NCBI GenBank assembly: GCA_905116865.2
Contig: CAJHNH020005011.1
Span: 293,227-357,226, forward strand
DNA: 64,000 nucleotides
Direction of reading: 5' to 3'
Source of the DNA: Candidula unifasciata
Taxonomy: Eukaryota; Mollusca; Gastropoda; Stylommatophora; Geomitridae
Made by a program: the position numbers and the translations under genes. Numbering within the stretch: the first letter of the stretch is position 1; every line of letters begins with the position of its first letter. Positions 12,052 to 23,449 of this stretch are shown in pieces. Under the pieces are notes generated by a model. That model searched no databases, was not told the origin of the DNA, and worked only from the letters and a program-made list of their open reading frames with translations.

Positions 12052-12130
12052 GAACGAACAAACAAACTTAATTTTTAAATGGTCACAAATTGGGCACACA
12101 GGCCTATTTTACATTAGGCTCTTCTTTCAC
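12052..12130 (-). mobile_element. LINE 3' tail, copy 2
   Basis: On the minus strand this reads the same tail as at 36186-36290, including AGGCCTGTGTGCCCAATT and a degenerate GTTTGTTTGTTCGTTC end, here with the polyadenylation signal mutated (AAAATTAAGTTTG). The (GA)n tract begins right at its tail. Confidence 0.75.
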
Positions 12131-12189
12131 ACAGCAATTGCATTTTATAAATACATCACGAGAAAGAAAGAGTGACATAGAAAGAGGCA

Positions 12190-12345
12190 GCCATAGAGAG
12201 AGAGGGACAGACAGACCGACAGACCGACAGTTAGACCGACACACCGACAGACATACAGATAAACCGACAAATTGACAGATAGACCAACCGACAGACCGAC
12301 CAACAGAGAGACCAACAAACAAACAAACAGACAGACAGAGATGCT
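12190..12345. repeat. Degenerate GACA/ACCGACAG microsatellite
   Basis: Imperfect 4- and 8-bp repeats such as GACAGACCGACAGACC, drifting to AACAAACAAACAGACAGACA. Confidence 0.85.
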
Positions 12346-12434
12346 AATGACAAGAAAATACAAACATGGATGCGTTTGATAAGGTCTAACTTGCTGGACA
12401 TGGGCACGAAGCAAATACACTGAGACAATCATTG

Positions 12435-13139
12435 GTCAGCAGACACGCAGAACATCATGGACGAAGGAAAGAACAAAACACTTTCTCGGCTTAGACACAG
12501 AACGTCATGGTCAAAGGAAAGAACAAAACACTTTCTCGGCTTAGACACAGAACGTCATGGTCAAAGGAAAGAACAAAACACTTTCTCGGCTTAGACACAG
12601 AACGTCATGGTCAAAGGAAAGAACAAAACACTTTCTCGGCTTAGACACAGAACGTCATGGTCAAAGGAAAGAACAAAACACTTTCTCGGCTTAGACACAG
12701 AACGTCATGGACAAAGGAAAGAACAAAACACTTTCTCGGCTTAGACACAGAACGTCATGGTCAAAGGAAAGAACAAAACACTTTCTCGGCTTAGACACAG
12801 ATCATCATGGACAAAGGAAAGAACAAAACACTTTCTCGGCTTAGACACAGAACGTCATGGTCAAAGGAAAGAACAAAACACTTTCTCGGCTTAGACACAG
12901 AACGTCATGGTCAAAGGAAAGAACAAAACACTTTCTCGGCTTAGACACAGAACGTCATGGTCAAAGGAAAGAACAAAACACTTTCTCGGCAATAGACACA
13001 GAACGTCATGGTCAAAGGAAAGAACAAAACACTTTCTCGGCTTAGACACAGATCATCATGGACAAAGGAAAGAACAAAACACTTTCTCGGCTTAGACACA
13101 GAACGTCATGGACAAAGGAAAGAACAAAACACTTTCTCG
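12435..13139. repeat. 50-bp minisatellite, ~14 copies
   Basis: Unit contains GTCATGGTCAAAGGAAAGAA and ACACTTTCTCGGCTTAGA. Variants GGACAAAGG and GATCATCATGG recur in more than one unit. A single-base expansion (GGCAATAG) occurs at about 12990. Confidence 0.95.
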
Positions 13140-13199
13140 CTCACACCCCGCTCACCTCCCTCACCCCCCGCTCATCCCCCCCCCACCCCCCGCTCACCC

Positions 13200-13330
13200 A
13201 TCTGTAGACTGAAACATCGTCTGCAAAAGTCAACATTCTCCCAATTCCCAGTGCCTCTATAGTTGTTAGCCTGCTTGTGTACACATTGACAAGCCAGGAG
13301 CCAATAGTGGACCCCTGCAGGAGACCCATG
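13200..13330 (-). pseudogene. LINE reverse transcriptase fragment
   Basis: The minus strand reads RT motif B (GLLQGSTIG...LVNVYTSRL) followed at the right spacing by motif C, the catalytic FADDVSVYR. The intact LINE at 23450-25835 has the equivalent GLPEGSAISPVLFNVFTSK and FADDVFVYR, so they may be the same family. Only about 45 residues remain. Its 5' end merges into a 35-bp minisatellite made from the same sequence. Confidence 0.75.
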
Positions 13331-13507
13331 CAGTGTCAGTGTTGGACCCCTGCAGGAGACCCATGCAGTGTCAGTGTTGGACCCCTGCAGGAGACCCATG
13401 CAGTGTCAGTGTTGGACCCCTGCAGGAGACCCATGCAGTGTCAGTGTTGGACCCCTGCAGGAGACCCATGCAGTGTCAGTGTTGGACCCCTGCAGGAGAC
13501 CCATGCT
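13300..13507. repeat. 35-bp minisatellite derived from RT motif B, 6 copies
   Basis: Unit contains GGACCCCTGCAGGAGACCCA, which on the minus strand encodes MGLLQGS, the RT motif B start of the adjoining LINE fragment. The remaining 15 bp of the unit are TGCAGTGTCAGTGTT. Confidence 0.92.
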
Positions 13508-13597
13508 TTTTTACCCCACCCCCGCAAAACGTCACAGGTTTGCAGCAGGTGAGAGAATATAAACATGCCTAGGCTGACATTCAGACAACTGCAGTGT

Positions 13598-14010
13598 GCC
13601 GCACTCTAGACGGGTGTTACACTCTAGACGGGTGCCGCACTCTAGACTGGTGCCACATTCTGGACTGGTGCAACACTCTAGACTGGTGCCACACTCTAGA
13701 CGGGTGCCACACTCTAGACTGGTGCCACATTCTGGACTGGTGCCAAACTCTAGACTGGTGCCACACTCTAGACTGGTGCCACACTCTAGATTGGTGCCAC
13801 ACTCTAGACTGGTGCCACACTCTAGACGGGTGCCACACTCTAGACGGGTGCCGCACTCTAGACTGGTGCCACATTCTGGACTGGTGCAACACTCTAGACT
13901 GGTGCCACACTCTAGACTGGTGCCACCCTCTAGACTGGTGCCACATTCTGGACTGGTGCAACACTCTAGACTGGTGCCGCACTCTAGACTGGTGCCGCAA
14001 TCTAGACTAG
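13598..14010. repeat. 18-bp minisatellite, ~23 copies
   Basis: Unit GACTGGTGCCACACTCTA with recurrent GACGGGTG and CATTCTGGAC variants. The block with CCACATTCTGGACTGGTGCA appears at least three times, showing multi-unit duplication. Divisible-by-three units keep several frames open. Confidence 0.95.
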
Positions 14011-14197
14011 TGCCGCGCGATCTTGGAAAACACATGTTGATGTGCAGCCATGTAATCACGTCACTCACACACAAGCACACAAGTACTGGCTGTGTTGCTT
14101 TGTTACACATGGTCTTATGGTTACTTGTAATTGACGCCCACTGAATTTTACTTCTCTTAGTTGTCCAGTGTGACGTAATTAGTCGCGTGGTTAAAGA

Positions 14198-14631
<434 letters not shown>

Positions 14632-14639
14632 GTAGTGGT

Positions 14640-15545
14640 CACTGTGCGGTGCATCAGTTGGTGGCTGGGAGAGTGTGCTGAAAAAAAAAAAACTTTCCGC
14701 AGACTAGTTTCATTCATGATCAATATCGTCTTTCGTGTCCCTTTAGACGTCACATCATTTCCACAGCTCCTTTTTCTCAGACCGCTTGTTTCCCATTCTA
14801 CTACCTGTTTTGCATTCTTTGCCCATTTTTTCTCAGTGTGCCCAGTATATCTCTACCTTCTTTGTTTTATTGCAGTCGATACGGATATATTTAAATGTAT
14901 AAAAGTTTACTCACTATTGTTCACTGACACACATGATTACAGTTAAAATAACTTCATAACACTGGATGAAACATTAAAACTATAACATTTATTTGGACAA
15001 TTCTAGCTAATAATTAGCTTGGCTATGGTTTGGGATGTTAACAGATGTTTCCCCTTAGCTGTAGCTCAGGTTTCTTTGGTCAGCTTCTAGCTAAGCCTTG
15101 GAGACACATCAGGCAGGCCGACTCTTCCAGTCCAGTCCGGACAATCGGGCATCTGCAGCTACGCTGGGATTTACTTCTGGAACTCCCACCGGGAACTACC
15201 ACCTTGACAACCACCTGTAACTAGAACAATAGAACAGTCCCTATACAAACAGTTTGGAAAGTTCTTACTGGAGACAACAGTGCCTCCAGTCCTCAAACTG
15301 TTACACTACACACATTCTACTGGTATAGAATGGGAATGTTTACAGAACATCAGTTTTATGAATACTTTCAAGCACAAGAGTCACACAATAAGAAAGGACA
15401 TTCATCAGTGCGAATTATTCTAATGTCTTTACACTAGTTCTTTAAGAGGTTAACAGGCTTACACACACATACACACACACCTTTCGTTACAGTCTTCGTG
15501 TACAGGCATCTCGTACATACGTTGTCTAGCATGATCGTTTTAGAA
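14640..15545. other. Unassigned non-repetitive sequence
   Basis: Over 900 bp without array structure between two repeat blocks. I recognise no exon or mobile element. Confidence 0.5.
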
Positions 15546-15549
15546 TGAT

Positions 15550-17080
15550 TGACGTGCCAACAGATCGGTTACCTTATGTGTCAACAGCTTGGTTACCTTA
15601 TGTGTCAACAGCTGGGTTACCTTATGTGCCAACAGCCCTGTTACCTTATGTGCCAACAGCTCGGTTACCTTATGTGCCAACAGCTCGGTTACCTTATGTG
15701 CCAACAGTTGGGTTAGCTTATGTGCCAACAGCCCGGATACCTTATGTGTCAACAGCTGGGTTACCTTATGTGCCAACAGCCCGGCTACCTTATGAGTCAA
15801 CAGCTAGGTTACCTTATGTGCCAACAGCTGGGTTACCTTATGTTTCAACAGCTCGGTTACTTTATGTGCCAACAGCTCGATTACTTTATGTGCCAACAGC
15901 TCGGTTACCTTATGTGTCAGCAGATCGGTTACCTTATGTGTCAACAGATCGGTTACCTTATGTGCCAACAGCTCGGTTACCTTATGTGCCAACAGCTGGG
16001 GTACCTTATGTGCCAACAGCTGGGTTACTTTATGTGTCAACAGCTCGGTTACTTTATGTGTCAACAGCTCGGTTACTTTATGTGTCAACAGCTCGGTTAC
16101 TTTATGTGTCAACAGCTCGGTTACTTTATGTGACAACAGCTCAATTACTTTATGTGCCAACAGCTCGGTTACTTTATGTGTCAACATTTGGTTACTTTAT
16201 GTGCCAACAACTCGGTTACGTTATGTGTCAACAGCTCAGTTACTTTATGTGCCAACAGCTCTTTTACTTTATGTGTCAACAGCTCAGGTACCTTATGTGT
16301 CAACAGATCGGTTACCTTATGTGTCAACAGATTGGTTACCTTATGTGCCAACAGCTCGGTTACCTTATGTGCCAACAGCTCGGTTACCTTATGTGTCAAC
16401 AGCTGGGTTACCTTATGTGTCAACAGCTGGGTTACCTTATGTGTCAACAGCTGGGTTACCTTATGTGTCAACATCTGGGTTACCTTATGTGCCAATAGCT
16501 GGGTTACCTGATGTGCCAGCAGCTCGGTTACCTTATGTGTCAACAGCTCAGGTACCTTATGTGCCAACAGCTCAGTTACCTTATGTGCCAACAGCTCGGT
16601 TACCTTATGTTTCAACAGCTCGGTTACTTTATGTGCCAACAGCTCGATTACTTTATGTGCCAACAGCTCGGTTACATTATATGCCAACAGCTCGGTTACC
16701 TTATGTGTCAACAGCTGGGTTACCTTGTGTGTCAACAGCTGGGTTACCTTATGTGTCAACAGCTGGGTTACCTTATGTGTCAACAGCTGGGTTACCTTAT
16801 GTGCCAACAGCTGGGTTACCTGATGTGCCAGCAGCTCGGTTACCTTATGTGTCAATAGCTCAGGTACCTTATGTGCCAACAACTCGGTTACCTTATGTGC
16901 CAACAGCTCGGTTACCTTATGTGCCAACAGCTCGGTTACCTTATGTGCCAACAGCTCGGTTACCTTATGTGTCAACAGCTGGGTTACCTTATGTGTCAAC
17001 AGCTGGGTTACCTTATGTGCCAACAGCTGGGTTACCTTATGTGCCAACAGCTGGGTTACCTTATGTGCCAACAGCTCATT
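15550..17080. repeat. 24-bp minisatellite, ~64 copies, with higher-order structure
   Basis: Unit contains GGTTACCTTATGTGCCAACA. Nearly every frame on both strands is open for hundreds of codons. Rare variants recur at fixed distances: CTGATGTGCCAGCAG at about 16507 and 16819 (312 bp, 13 units), and TGTTTCAACAGCTCGG at 15841 and 16608 (767 bp, about 32 units). Multi-unit blocks have therefore been duplicated. Confidence 0.95.
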
Positions 17081-17189
17081 TACCGAAAACAACAAAGCTT
17101 TTCTGTCAAATTAAAGTCCATTTTTTTAGATGTAAGAGTAAGTTGGGTCACAACATCCGTTCAATGCAAACGAATCTGAAGTCTCCCCT

Positions 17190-17218
17190 CACCCCCCCCC
17201 CCCTTCCTCGAGTGCCTT

Positions 17219-17258
<40 letters not shown>
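17190..17258. repeat. Poly-C then (TG)n tract
   Basis: A C-run near 17193-17203 and about 36 bp of TG at 17223-17258. Confidence 0.9.
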
Positions 17259-17261
<3 letters not shown>

Positions 17262-17475
17262 CTTTTGTTGTTGTTGTCGATCATTGTATGTAAAGTAGTA
17301 TGAAACAAGCCAGTGTAGGAGGCAAGAAAGTAAGTAATACGAGCAATGTAAACAGACAAGTTGAACTACGACAGAAGTGAAACAAGAAATCACATTTGAA
17401 CCAAGAGATGCCCCGCCAGTCTCAGATCTTACCATACATGGTGGAACAAACGACATCAAAAGAAAAATTTAAATG

Positions 17476-17834
17476 CTTAAATGCTATCTTGACATTAAAA
17501 TTCGGCCTGATAAGAGTAAGAAAATGCTGTTCCACTAATCCACTTGGACTGGGTATTAAAATAAACTGGAACAGCTAAAGCATACCAGAGTCATTTTGGA
17601 TCTGAAGCTTCAACTTTATCATCCAAGCTAAGTTTATCCTGTGGATCTTGTAATGCAGACTTCAGTAAAGATGAGGACATAATTCTATAGGTAAGTCGTA
17701 TCAATTACTATGTAGTTTGTGACTCTTTCCATTTGGATGTTTTTTCTAGATGTTTTCCACGTAAATGTAGATGTTTTTAGATATTTTTTGACTCCGTTTT
17801 GGATGTTTTTTGTCCCCAAAAAAGTAGCAACGCT
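17476..17834 (+). repeat. Dispersed repeat, family 1, copy 2
   Basis: Second copy of the block at 535-895, same orientation, with scattered substitutions and small indels, for example TTACGAGAAATTGGAACAG there against ATTAAAATAAACTGGAACAG here. Confidence 0.8.
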
Positions 17835-17993
17835 GCTAGCGTTCTCAGTCGGGTATACCGGCGGCTCCATGGATACCGGCCCTATCAGGTTAAGTTGTTG
17901 ACTCCTTCATTGTCGAAAATAGTTATACAGGGTTCTCCTGTTTCTCCAGACAGAATGTAGGGATGTTTATCTACATGACTGTATTTATTTATT

Positions 17994-18155
17994 TTACTGC
18001 CGCAGCCGTCTGGGCCAGAAAGAGTTCAATCATTCTACTGCCGCAGCCGTCTGGGCCAGAAAGAGTTCAATCATTCTACTGCCGCAGCTGTCTGGGCCAG
18101 AAAGAGTTCAATCATTCTACTGCCGCAGCCGTCTGGGCCAGAAAGAGTTCAATCC
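17994..18155. repeat. 41-bp repeat, 4 copies
   Basis: Unit contains CTGCCGCAGCCGTCTGGGCC and AGAAAGAGTTCAATC; one unit has a GCTGTCTGG variant. Confidence 0.92.
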
Positions 18156-18521
18156 ATGGCAGTAACAACACCAACGGATAGCACAATAAGGAACACATGA
18201 CGTCACCAGATTCAAACCTGCACAATGAGACATCCATGACCTGGTTGACCAGATAGACACAGAAGACATACAATAAAGCACCAACAGTACGAAATAAAAT
18301 AGAAACACAATTCGCTGCCATAATTATAACCGATATTGACAAGGATGAGGCTAGCTCTCTAGACAGAGGTAGAACGTGGCTAATTCAAACTGAACGAACG
18401 AACTTTTCCCTAAGGGTGAAACGGTCGGTAATGCACAAGTGTCTAATTATATAAGAAGATACTTGATATCTCGCAATCCTTAGATATATCTTTATATCAT
18501 TTGTGTAAATGTCACTATAGC
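18156..18521. other. Unassigned sequence
   Basis: No recognisable feature. Confidence 0.45.
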
Positions 18522-18522
18522 A

Positions 18523-18642
18523 CCCCCCCCCCCCCCCCTCCCCATTAACTTCATAGCGTTTGGAGCAGACGTCTGTGGGTTTCCTTTCTGACTTTTGATT
18601 TATCGAATAAGGATTGGGGGGGGGGGGGGGGGGGGGGGGGGG
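18523..18642. repeat. Facing poly-C and poly-G runs
   Basis: C16 at 18523-18538 and G27 at 18616-18642, separated by 77 bp. The runs are complementary and could pair, and the G-run could form a quadruplex. Run lengths are likely to be inaccurate in any assembly. Confidence 0.9.
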
Positions 18643-18869
18643 TGTTCCTCTCATTTCATGTCTATTTTTGAAAAAGTGATGTATGGAATTCAAAAAACAA
18701 AATTCAAGTAATTAGAAAGAAAAGCTATTCTGGTGTTTCTCTGTATGTGTGAGTGCGTGTATATGTGGAGGCAATATTATATGCATCTGTATGTTCGGGT
18801 GTGAATAATTGTTTATGTATAAACGTGGGTGTGGATGAGTGTAAATATGTATGTCTGTGTATGATGTCT

Positions 18870-18874
18870 GCGTG

Positions 18875-18914
<40 letters not shown>

Positions 18915-18975
18915 AGTGGGGGTGTGTGTGTGAGTGTGTGTGTGAGTGTGTGTGTGTGTATGTATGTTTGTATGT
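18870..18975. repeat. (TGTC)n and (TG)n tract
   Basis: TGTC repeats at about 18875-18913, then TG-rich and TATG repeats. It ends directly at a LINE tail. Confidence 0.88.
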
Positions 18976-18980
18976 ATGTG

Positions 18981-19052
18981 AAGGGCCGAATCTAAAACGG
19001 GCTTGCGTGTCTAATTTGCAACGCTTTGAAAATAAAGTTTGTTCTTTCTGTT
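18981..19052 (+). mobile_element. LINE 3' tail, copy 3
   Basis: Contains AAACGGGCTTGCGTGTCTAA, TTTGAAAATAAAGTTTGTTC and a TTTC-like end. It matches the tail at 36186-36290. Confidence 0.75.
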
Positions 19053-19159
19053 TCAGTCTGTCCGTCTCTCTCCCTGTGTGTTTATGTATGTATATATCTA
19101 AACACACACTCACACACACACTCACACATACAGACACACACACACATATATAAATACAG

Positions 19160-20110
19160 ATATATATACTGACTTAGTCGCTCCTCTTCTACTTTGGGGT
19201 GTAGAGGTTTGCCAGAGAGATCGCCAGACGTCTCTATCAGCAGTTTTCTTTCTGTCTTTGTTCCATTCCAGTCCTCTGTCAGTTAGGGACTGTCGGATGT
19301 TGTCTTCCCAGCGCACCCTGGGACGTCCTGGAGGTCTGGTTCCCTGGTTCTTAGCCTCCCATGCCTACCTGCCATGGTGGTCGATTTTCTCCCATTCTGC
19401 ATACATGTCCAAGCCATCTTAACTGTGACTGATCCACTCGGGTTTGTAAATACTGGGTATTAAGATCTTGACGTATTGTCTAATTGCGGATTTGTCCCTT
19501 TTTGTCACTTGGATCACCTTTCTCAGATATAACATTTATGAGGCCTGAAGCTGGCTTCTGTGAGCTGTTGTCATTGCCCATGACTCACACCCATAGGTCA
19601 GGACTGGTACATAGGTAGAGCGGTAAACAGCCATTTTCGTCCTCCTGCAAATTTCTCTTTTACTAAGAAACCCTCGGTTTATGGCCTGGAAGAGTCTTCC
19701 AGCAGCTGCTTTTCGTGTAGCCAGCTCAGTCTTAATGCCTCCGTTTTGATCTAATACTACTCCAAGGTATTTGAACTGGTTGAACTGCTCCAATGCATAC
19801 TGTCCCAACATGATCTGATCATGATCTCTTGAGATCACCGTGGTTTTAGTTTTGGAGATACTGATGGTCATCCCTCTCTTCTCAAGCTCTTCCTTCCAGA
19901 CAAGTAAGTTAAACTAAAGGTGTGCCTCTGATTTAGCTATCAGGGTCACAAAGCCAGCTCTGATATACAGATTGGTTTCATCTTCCAGAACCCTACAGAG
20001 TACTTCTTTGTCTCCGCCTTACAGGTCTTGATGACATCATCCATCATAAGAATGAAGAGGTAAGCTGAGAGAATTTCACCTTGTCTTACACAACTAGTGG
20101 TCTTCAATTC
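19160..20110 (-). pseudogene. LINE reverse transcriptase pseudogene, C-terminal half
   Basis: Minus-strand reading in several frames gives CVRQGEILSAYLFILMMDDV (RT motif B, canonical form GxxQGxxLSPxLF), then FKYLGVVLDQNGGIKTELAT and YVPVLTYGCESWAM (thumb region), then RWEDNIRQSLTDRGLEW (typical C-terminus). Motif C (xADD) is degraded: the stretch after SELALVTLIA lacks a clear aspartate pair. At least two frame changes and the loss of the catalytic motif make it dead. It resembles the fragments at 46660 and 62752 in type but not in detail. Confidence 0.8.
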
Positions 20111-20120
20111 TTCTCTCTCT

Positions 20121-20122
<2 letters not shown>

Positions 20123-20190
<68 letters not shown>
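20123..20190. repeat. (AC)n(AT)n microsatellite
   Basis: AC at 20124-20160 followed by AT to 20190. Confidence 0.95.
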
Positions 20191-20196
<6 letters not shown>

Positions 20197-20630
20197 CATA
20201 CATACGCCTCACACTGACTCTCTCCTCTTTCTCATACTCTGCCAGTATTTCACTAATGCCTGATGCATGTTTTGGCAATCAATCAACCAGTTACACATTT
20301 GGACGCCTATAAAACAGGCAAACGAAACCGCCGTCTCTCAGATGTGAAAGGTACAAAGACGGCTCATCAGGACCAGACACGGATGAAAGACAAAACTGAA
20401 TCACACATTTTGTGGGCTCTCCGGGTTGTGAATTCCTTGGCTAATGCTTGCAACAAGTCAACCTCATTGATACCTCAGATGCAGGGCAACGCACCTGACT
20501 TGGACTTATTGAATCATTCTCTTAGAGTCGTCACCTGGGAATGAATGATTGAAGTGGCATTCCGGCACTGATTGGATGAGTGACACCGACCAGGCTGGTT
20601 AATTAGTCGCTGTCGGCGCTTGCGAACCAG
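20191..20630. other. Unassigned sequence
   Basis: A 93-codon frame from 20263 shows no domain. It may be further retroelement debris, but I cannot show that. Confidence 0.4.
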
Positions 20631-20631
20631 A

Positions 20632-21862
20632 GCTGTTGCTCCGTACATCTAAGGTTGTTGCTCCGTACATCTAAGGTTGTTGCTCCGTACATCTAAGGTT
20701 GTTGCTCTGTACATCTAAGGTTGTTGCTCCGTACATCTAAGGTTGTTGCTCTGTACATCTAAGGTTGTTGCTCCGTACATCTAAGGTTGTTGCTCCGTAC
20801 ATCTAAGGTTGTTGCTCTGTACATCTAAGGTTGTTGCTCTGTACATCTAAGGTTGTTGCTCCGTACATCTAAGGCTGTTGCTCCGTACATCTAAGGTTGT
20901 TGCTCCGTACATCTAAGGTTGTTGCTCTGTACATCTAAGGTTGTTGCTCCGAACATCTAAGGTTGTTGCTCCGTACACCTAAGGTTGTTGCTCCGTACAT
21001 CTAAGGCTGTTTCTCCGTACATCTAAAGCTTTTTCTCCGTACATCTAAGGTTGTTGCTCCGTACATCTAAGGCTGTTGCTCCGTACATCTAAGGTTGTTT
21101 TTTTTTTGGGTACATCTGAGGTTGTCGCTCCGTACATCTAAGGCTGTTGCTCCGTACATCTAAGGCTGTTGCTCCGTACATCTAAGGTTCTTTTTTGGTA
21201 CATCTGAGGTTATTGCTCGGTACATCTAAGGCTCTTTCTCCGTACATCTAAGCTTGTTGCTGCGAACATGTAATGTTGTTACTCCGTAAATGTAATCTCG
21301 TTGCTGCGAACATGTACGGTTGTTGCTCCATACAGCTAAGGTTGCTGCTCCGTACATCTGAGGTTGTTTTTCCGTACATCTAAGGTTTTTGCTCCGTACA
21401 TCTAAGGATGTTGCTCCGTACATCTAAGGCTGTTGCTCTGTACATCTAAGGTTGTTGCTCCGTACATCTAAGGTTTTTGCTCCGTACATCAAAGGCTGTT
21501 TCTCCGTACATTTAAGGCTGTTTCTCGGTACATCTAAGGTTGTTGCTCCGTACATCTAAGGTTGTTTCTCTGTACATCTCTGGCGGTTGCTCTATACATC
21601 CCAGGCTACTACTCCGCACCTCTAAGGTTGTTGCTCCTTGCATCTAAGGCTTATGGTTCGTACATCGAAGGTTGTTGCCCCGTACATATTAGGCTGTTGC
21701 TTCGTATATCTAGGGCTGTTGCTCCGTACATATTAGGCTGTTGCTTCGTTTATCTAGGGCTGTTGCTCCGTACATATTAGGCTGTTGCTTCGTATATCTT
21801 GGACTGTTGTTCCGTACATATTAGGCTGTTGCTTCGGAAATCTAGGGCTATTGCTCCGTACA
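20632..21862. repeat. 22-bp minisatellite, ~56 copies
   Basis: Unit contains GTTGTTGCTCCGTACATCTA. Units are nearly identical up to about 21050 and decay after that. The last 200 bp form a 44-bp dimer built on ATTAGGCTGTTGCTTCGTAT alternating with CTAGGGCTGTTGCTCCGTAC. Confidence 0.95.
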
Positions 21863-22749
21863 CCTAAGGACGTTGACTAAGTTGATTAACTAGGTATAAA
21901 TTGGAGATTGAGTCAGCGAGTGTGAGTGAAAAAGCGGGTAAAGATGACAGTGTGTGAGTGAGTCAGTCTCTCGGTCGTGTCACGGGGGCTAAAGTCGGTC
22001 CTGTGGCGAGGACAAGGGTCTGTATTGTCACCAGGACACAGGTTATTTATAGGGCATCGTTGCTACCTCGCTGTAAACATTTGTTTGGAGGAATTCATTG
22101 ATCCATGACCTTCTTACACATCTGAACATTAAAAAAAAAAAAAAAAGATTGGCTAGTAAACAGGATCTTGTCTGGGAAGATGAAATATATTAATAGTGGT
22201 CGACTAGGAAAAAATGGCAGATGGTGTGGTACCAGGAAGGAGGGGCAGGGGCCGACCAACATGAAGACGGGCACATAATATAAGTCCCTTTTTTAAATAA
22301 AAAGTGCACGAGGCGGGAGAGCTGGCGAGAGACCGAGATTTTTTAAGGCAGACTGTGATGGAGCGCCGTTCTGCAAAGGATCTGGTACATGATGATGATG
22401 ATGAGATATATACCATGTTTGAGCGGATTCCCTAACTTCATGCACATCCAATTGTGCTGCACCCCTGGGCACCGCCAGAAATCAGCACTTCTGTGTTGCG
22501 CACTATCGTCAAGGGGTATTACTATTTGAACTCCAGACCACCAGAAAACAAGGAAGATAAGCTGGGTTGTTTGGACACCGCTGTCATGTCGCAGTCTCAG
22601 GATGATTTAGGTAGTCATGCTTTTTTTAAACCTTTCTTTTTCTGCAAATGTTCTCTGGTATCACCAGGTGCTGTGAGGAGTTACCAAGGGATCTGGCAGA
22701 CGCTCAACACTCAAGCACAAGGCGAGACGGATGTACTATCAGACAGAAA
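21863..22749. other. Unassigned sequence
   Basis: Contains a TATA-like GGTATAAATTGG at 21892-21903 and a TGATGATGATGATGAG tract near 22390. No gene is recognised. Confidence 0.4.
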
Positions 22750-22860
22750 CTACCGCTACTATTGAAACTGAAGCTGTTCACTTGCTGCTGAAGATCAGGA
22801 CTGAGCGCTTTTGAGAGTATCGCAGGTGCTATGATGTCGATTCTTAATTTAACATTCAGT
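22750..22860 (+). mobile_element. LINE 3' end fragment
   Basis: CTGCTGAAGATCAGGACTGA and GGTGCTATGATGTCGATTCT match the 3' end of the LINE at 23450-25835 (CTTCTGAAGATGAGGACGGA; GGTGCTGTGATGTCAATTCT). A 5'-truncated copy of the same family. Confidence 0.65.
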
Positions 22861-23255
22861 CAAAATTGAGAATCGGTGAATCAGCCATGTGCACAAGTTG
22901 ATTGGCACCTGAGACAACAGATCATGTCCTCCAAGACTGTCCCCAATACAACATATCAAGACAACAGATCATGTCCTCCAAGACTGTCCCCAATACAACA
23001 TATCAAGACAACAGATCATGTCCTCCAAGACTGTCCCCAATACAACATATCAAGACAAGAGATCATGTATTCAAGACTGTCCCCAATACAACATATCAAA
23101 ACAAAACTTTTGGCCAAGAGACTCATCGGGGAAAATAGAACTTTACAGGTCGCTGAGTGAATTACAAAAAAAAGTGAAGTTTATACTAGAGACAACTTTG
23201 CAGATATAGATAATCTATTTCAAGCAAACGAAAGTAGAAGAAGAACACAAATTCA
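22861..23255 (+). pseudogene. LINE C-terminal Cys/His region
   Basis: Reads LRIGESAMC, a stop, LAPETTDHVLQDCPQYN and later SSGKIELYRSLSELQKKVKF. This fits the C-terminal motif found after RNase H in several metazoan LINEs (CxxC...ETxxHVLxxCPxY...LYGSLxDL). The ETTDHVLQDCP motif is tandemly copied inside it, and the reading frame changes from copy to copy. The ending has AAGTAGAAGAAGAACACAAA. Confidence 0.7.
22912..23100. repeat. 47-bp repeat inside LINE coding sequence, 4 copies
   Basis: Unit contains GATCATGTCCTCCAAGACTG and CCCCAATACAACATATCAAG. It encodes the Cys/His motif of the surrounding LINE; the last unit is altered (GTATTCAAG). Confidence 0.92.
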
Positions 23256-23449
23256 ACATTCTTGTATCATTACCCGCTAAGGACATGCTGTAAACTGATG
23301 ACAAATTGTTTCTTGTTGTCCGTATGGACATCCAAGCACAAGAGTCTGATTCAGTCCTGCTCCGTCCTCCCACGCAGAGGTCACCTCATTGTTTCCATGC
23401 TCAGCTTACCCAGCAGGGGTGGACCTGCATCTTTCCTCTCCCCCCAGCA

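Noticed and set aside
16201..17298. 365-codon repeat protein in the 24-bp array
   Set aside because: All frames are open in the array; the non-repeat end is low-complexity (TG)n translation.
18912..19153. Cysteine-rich small proteins in TG-rich DNA
   Set aside because: CVCVCV-type frames are translations of (TG)n; the same is true near 17220, 54740 and 55070-55300.
21892..21903. TATA box GGTATAAATTGG as a promoter
   Set aside because: No gene or initiator is recognisable downstream; left only as a note in an unassigned stretch.
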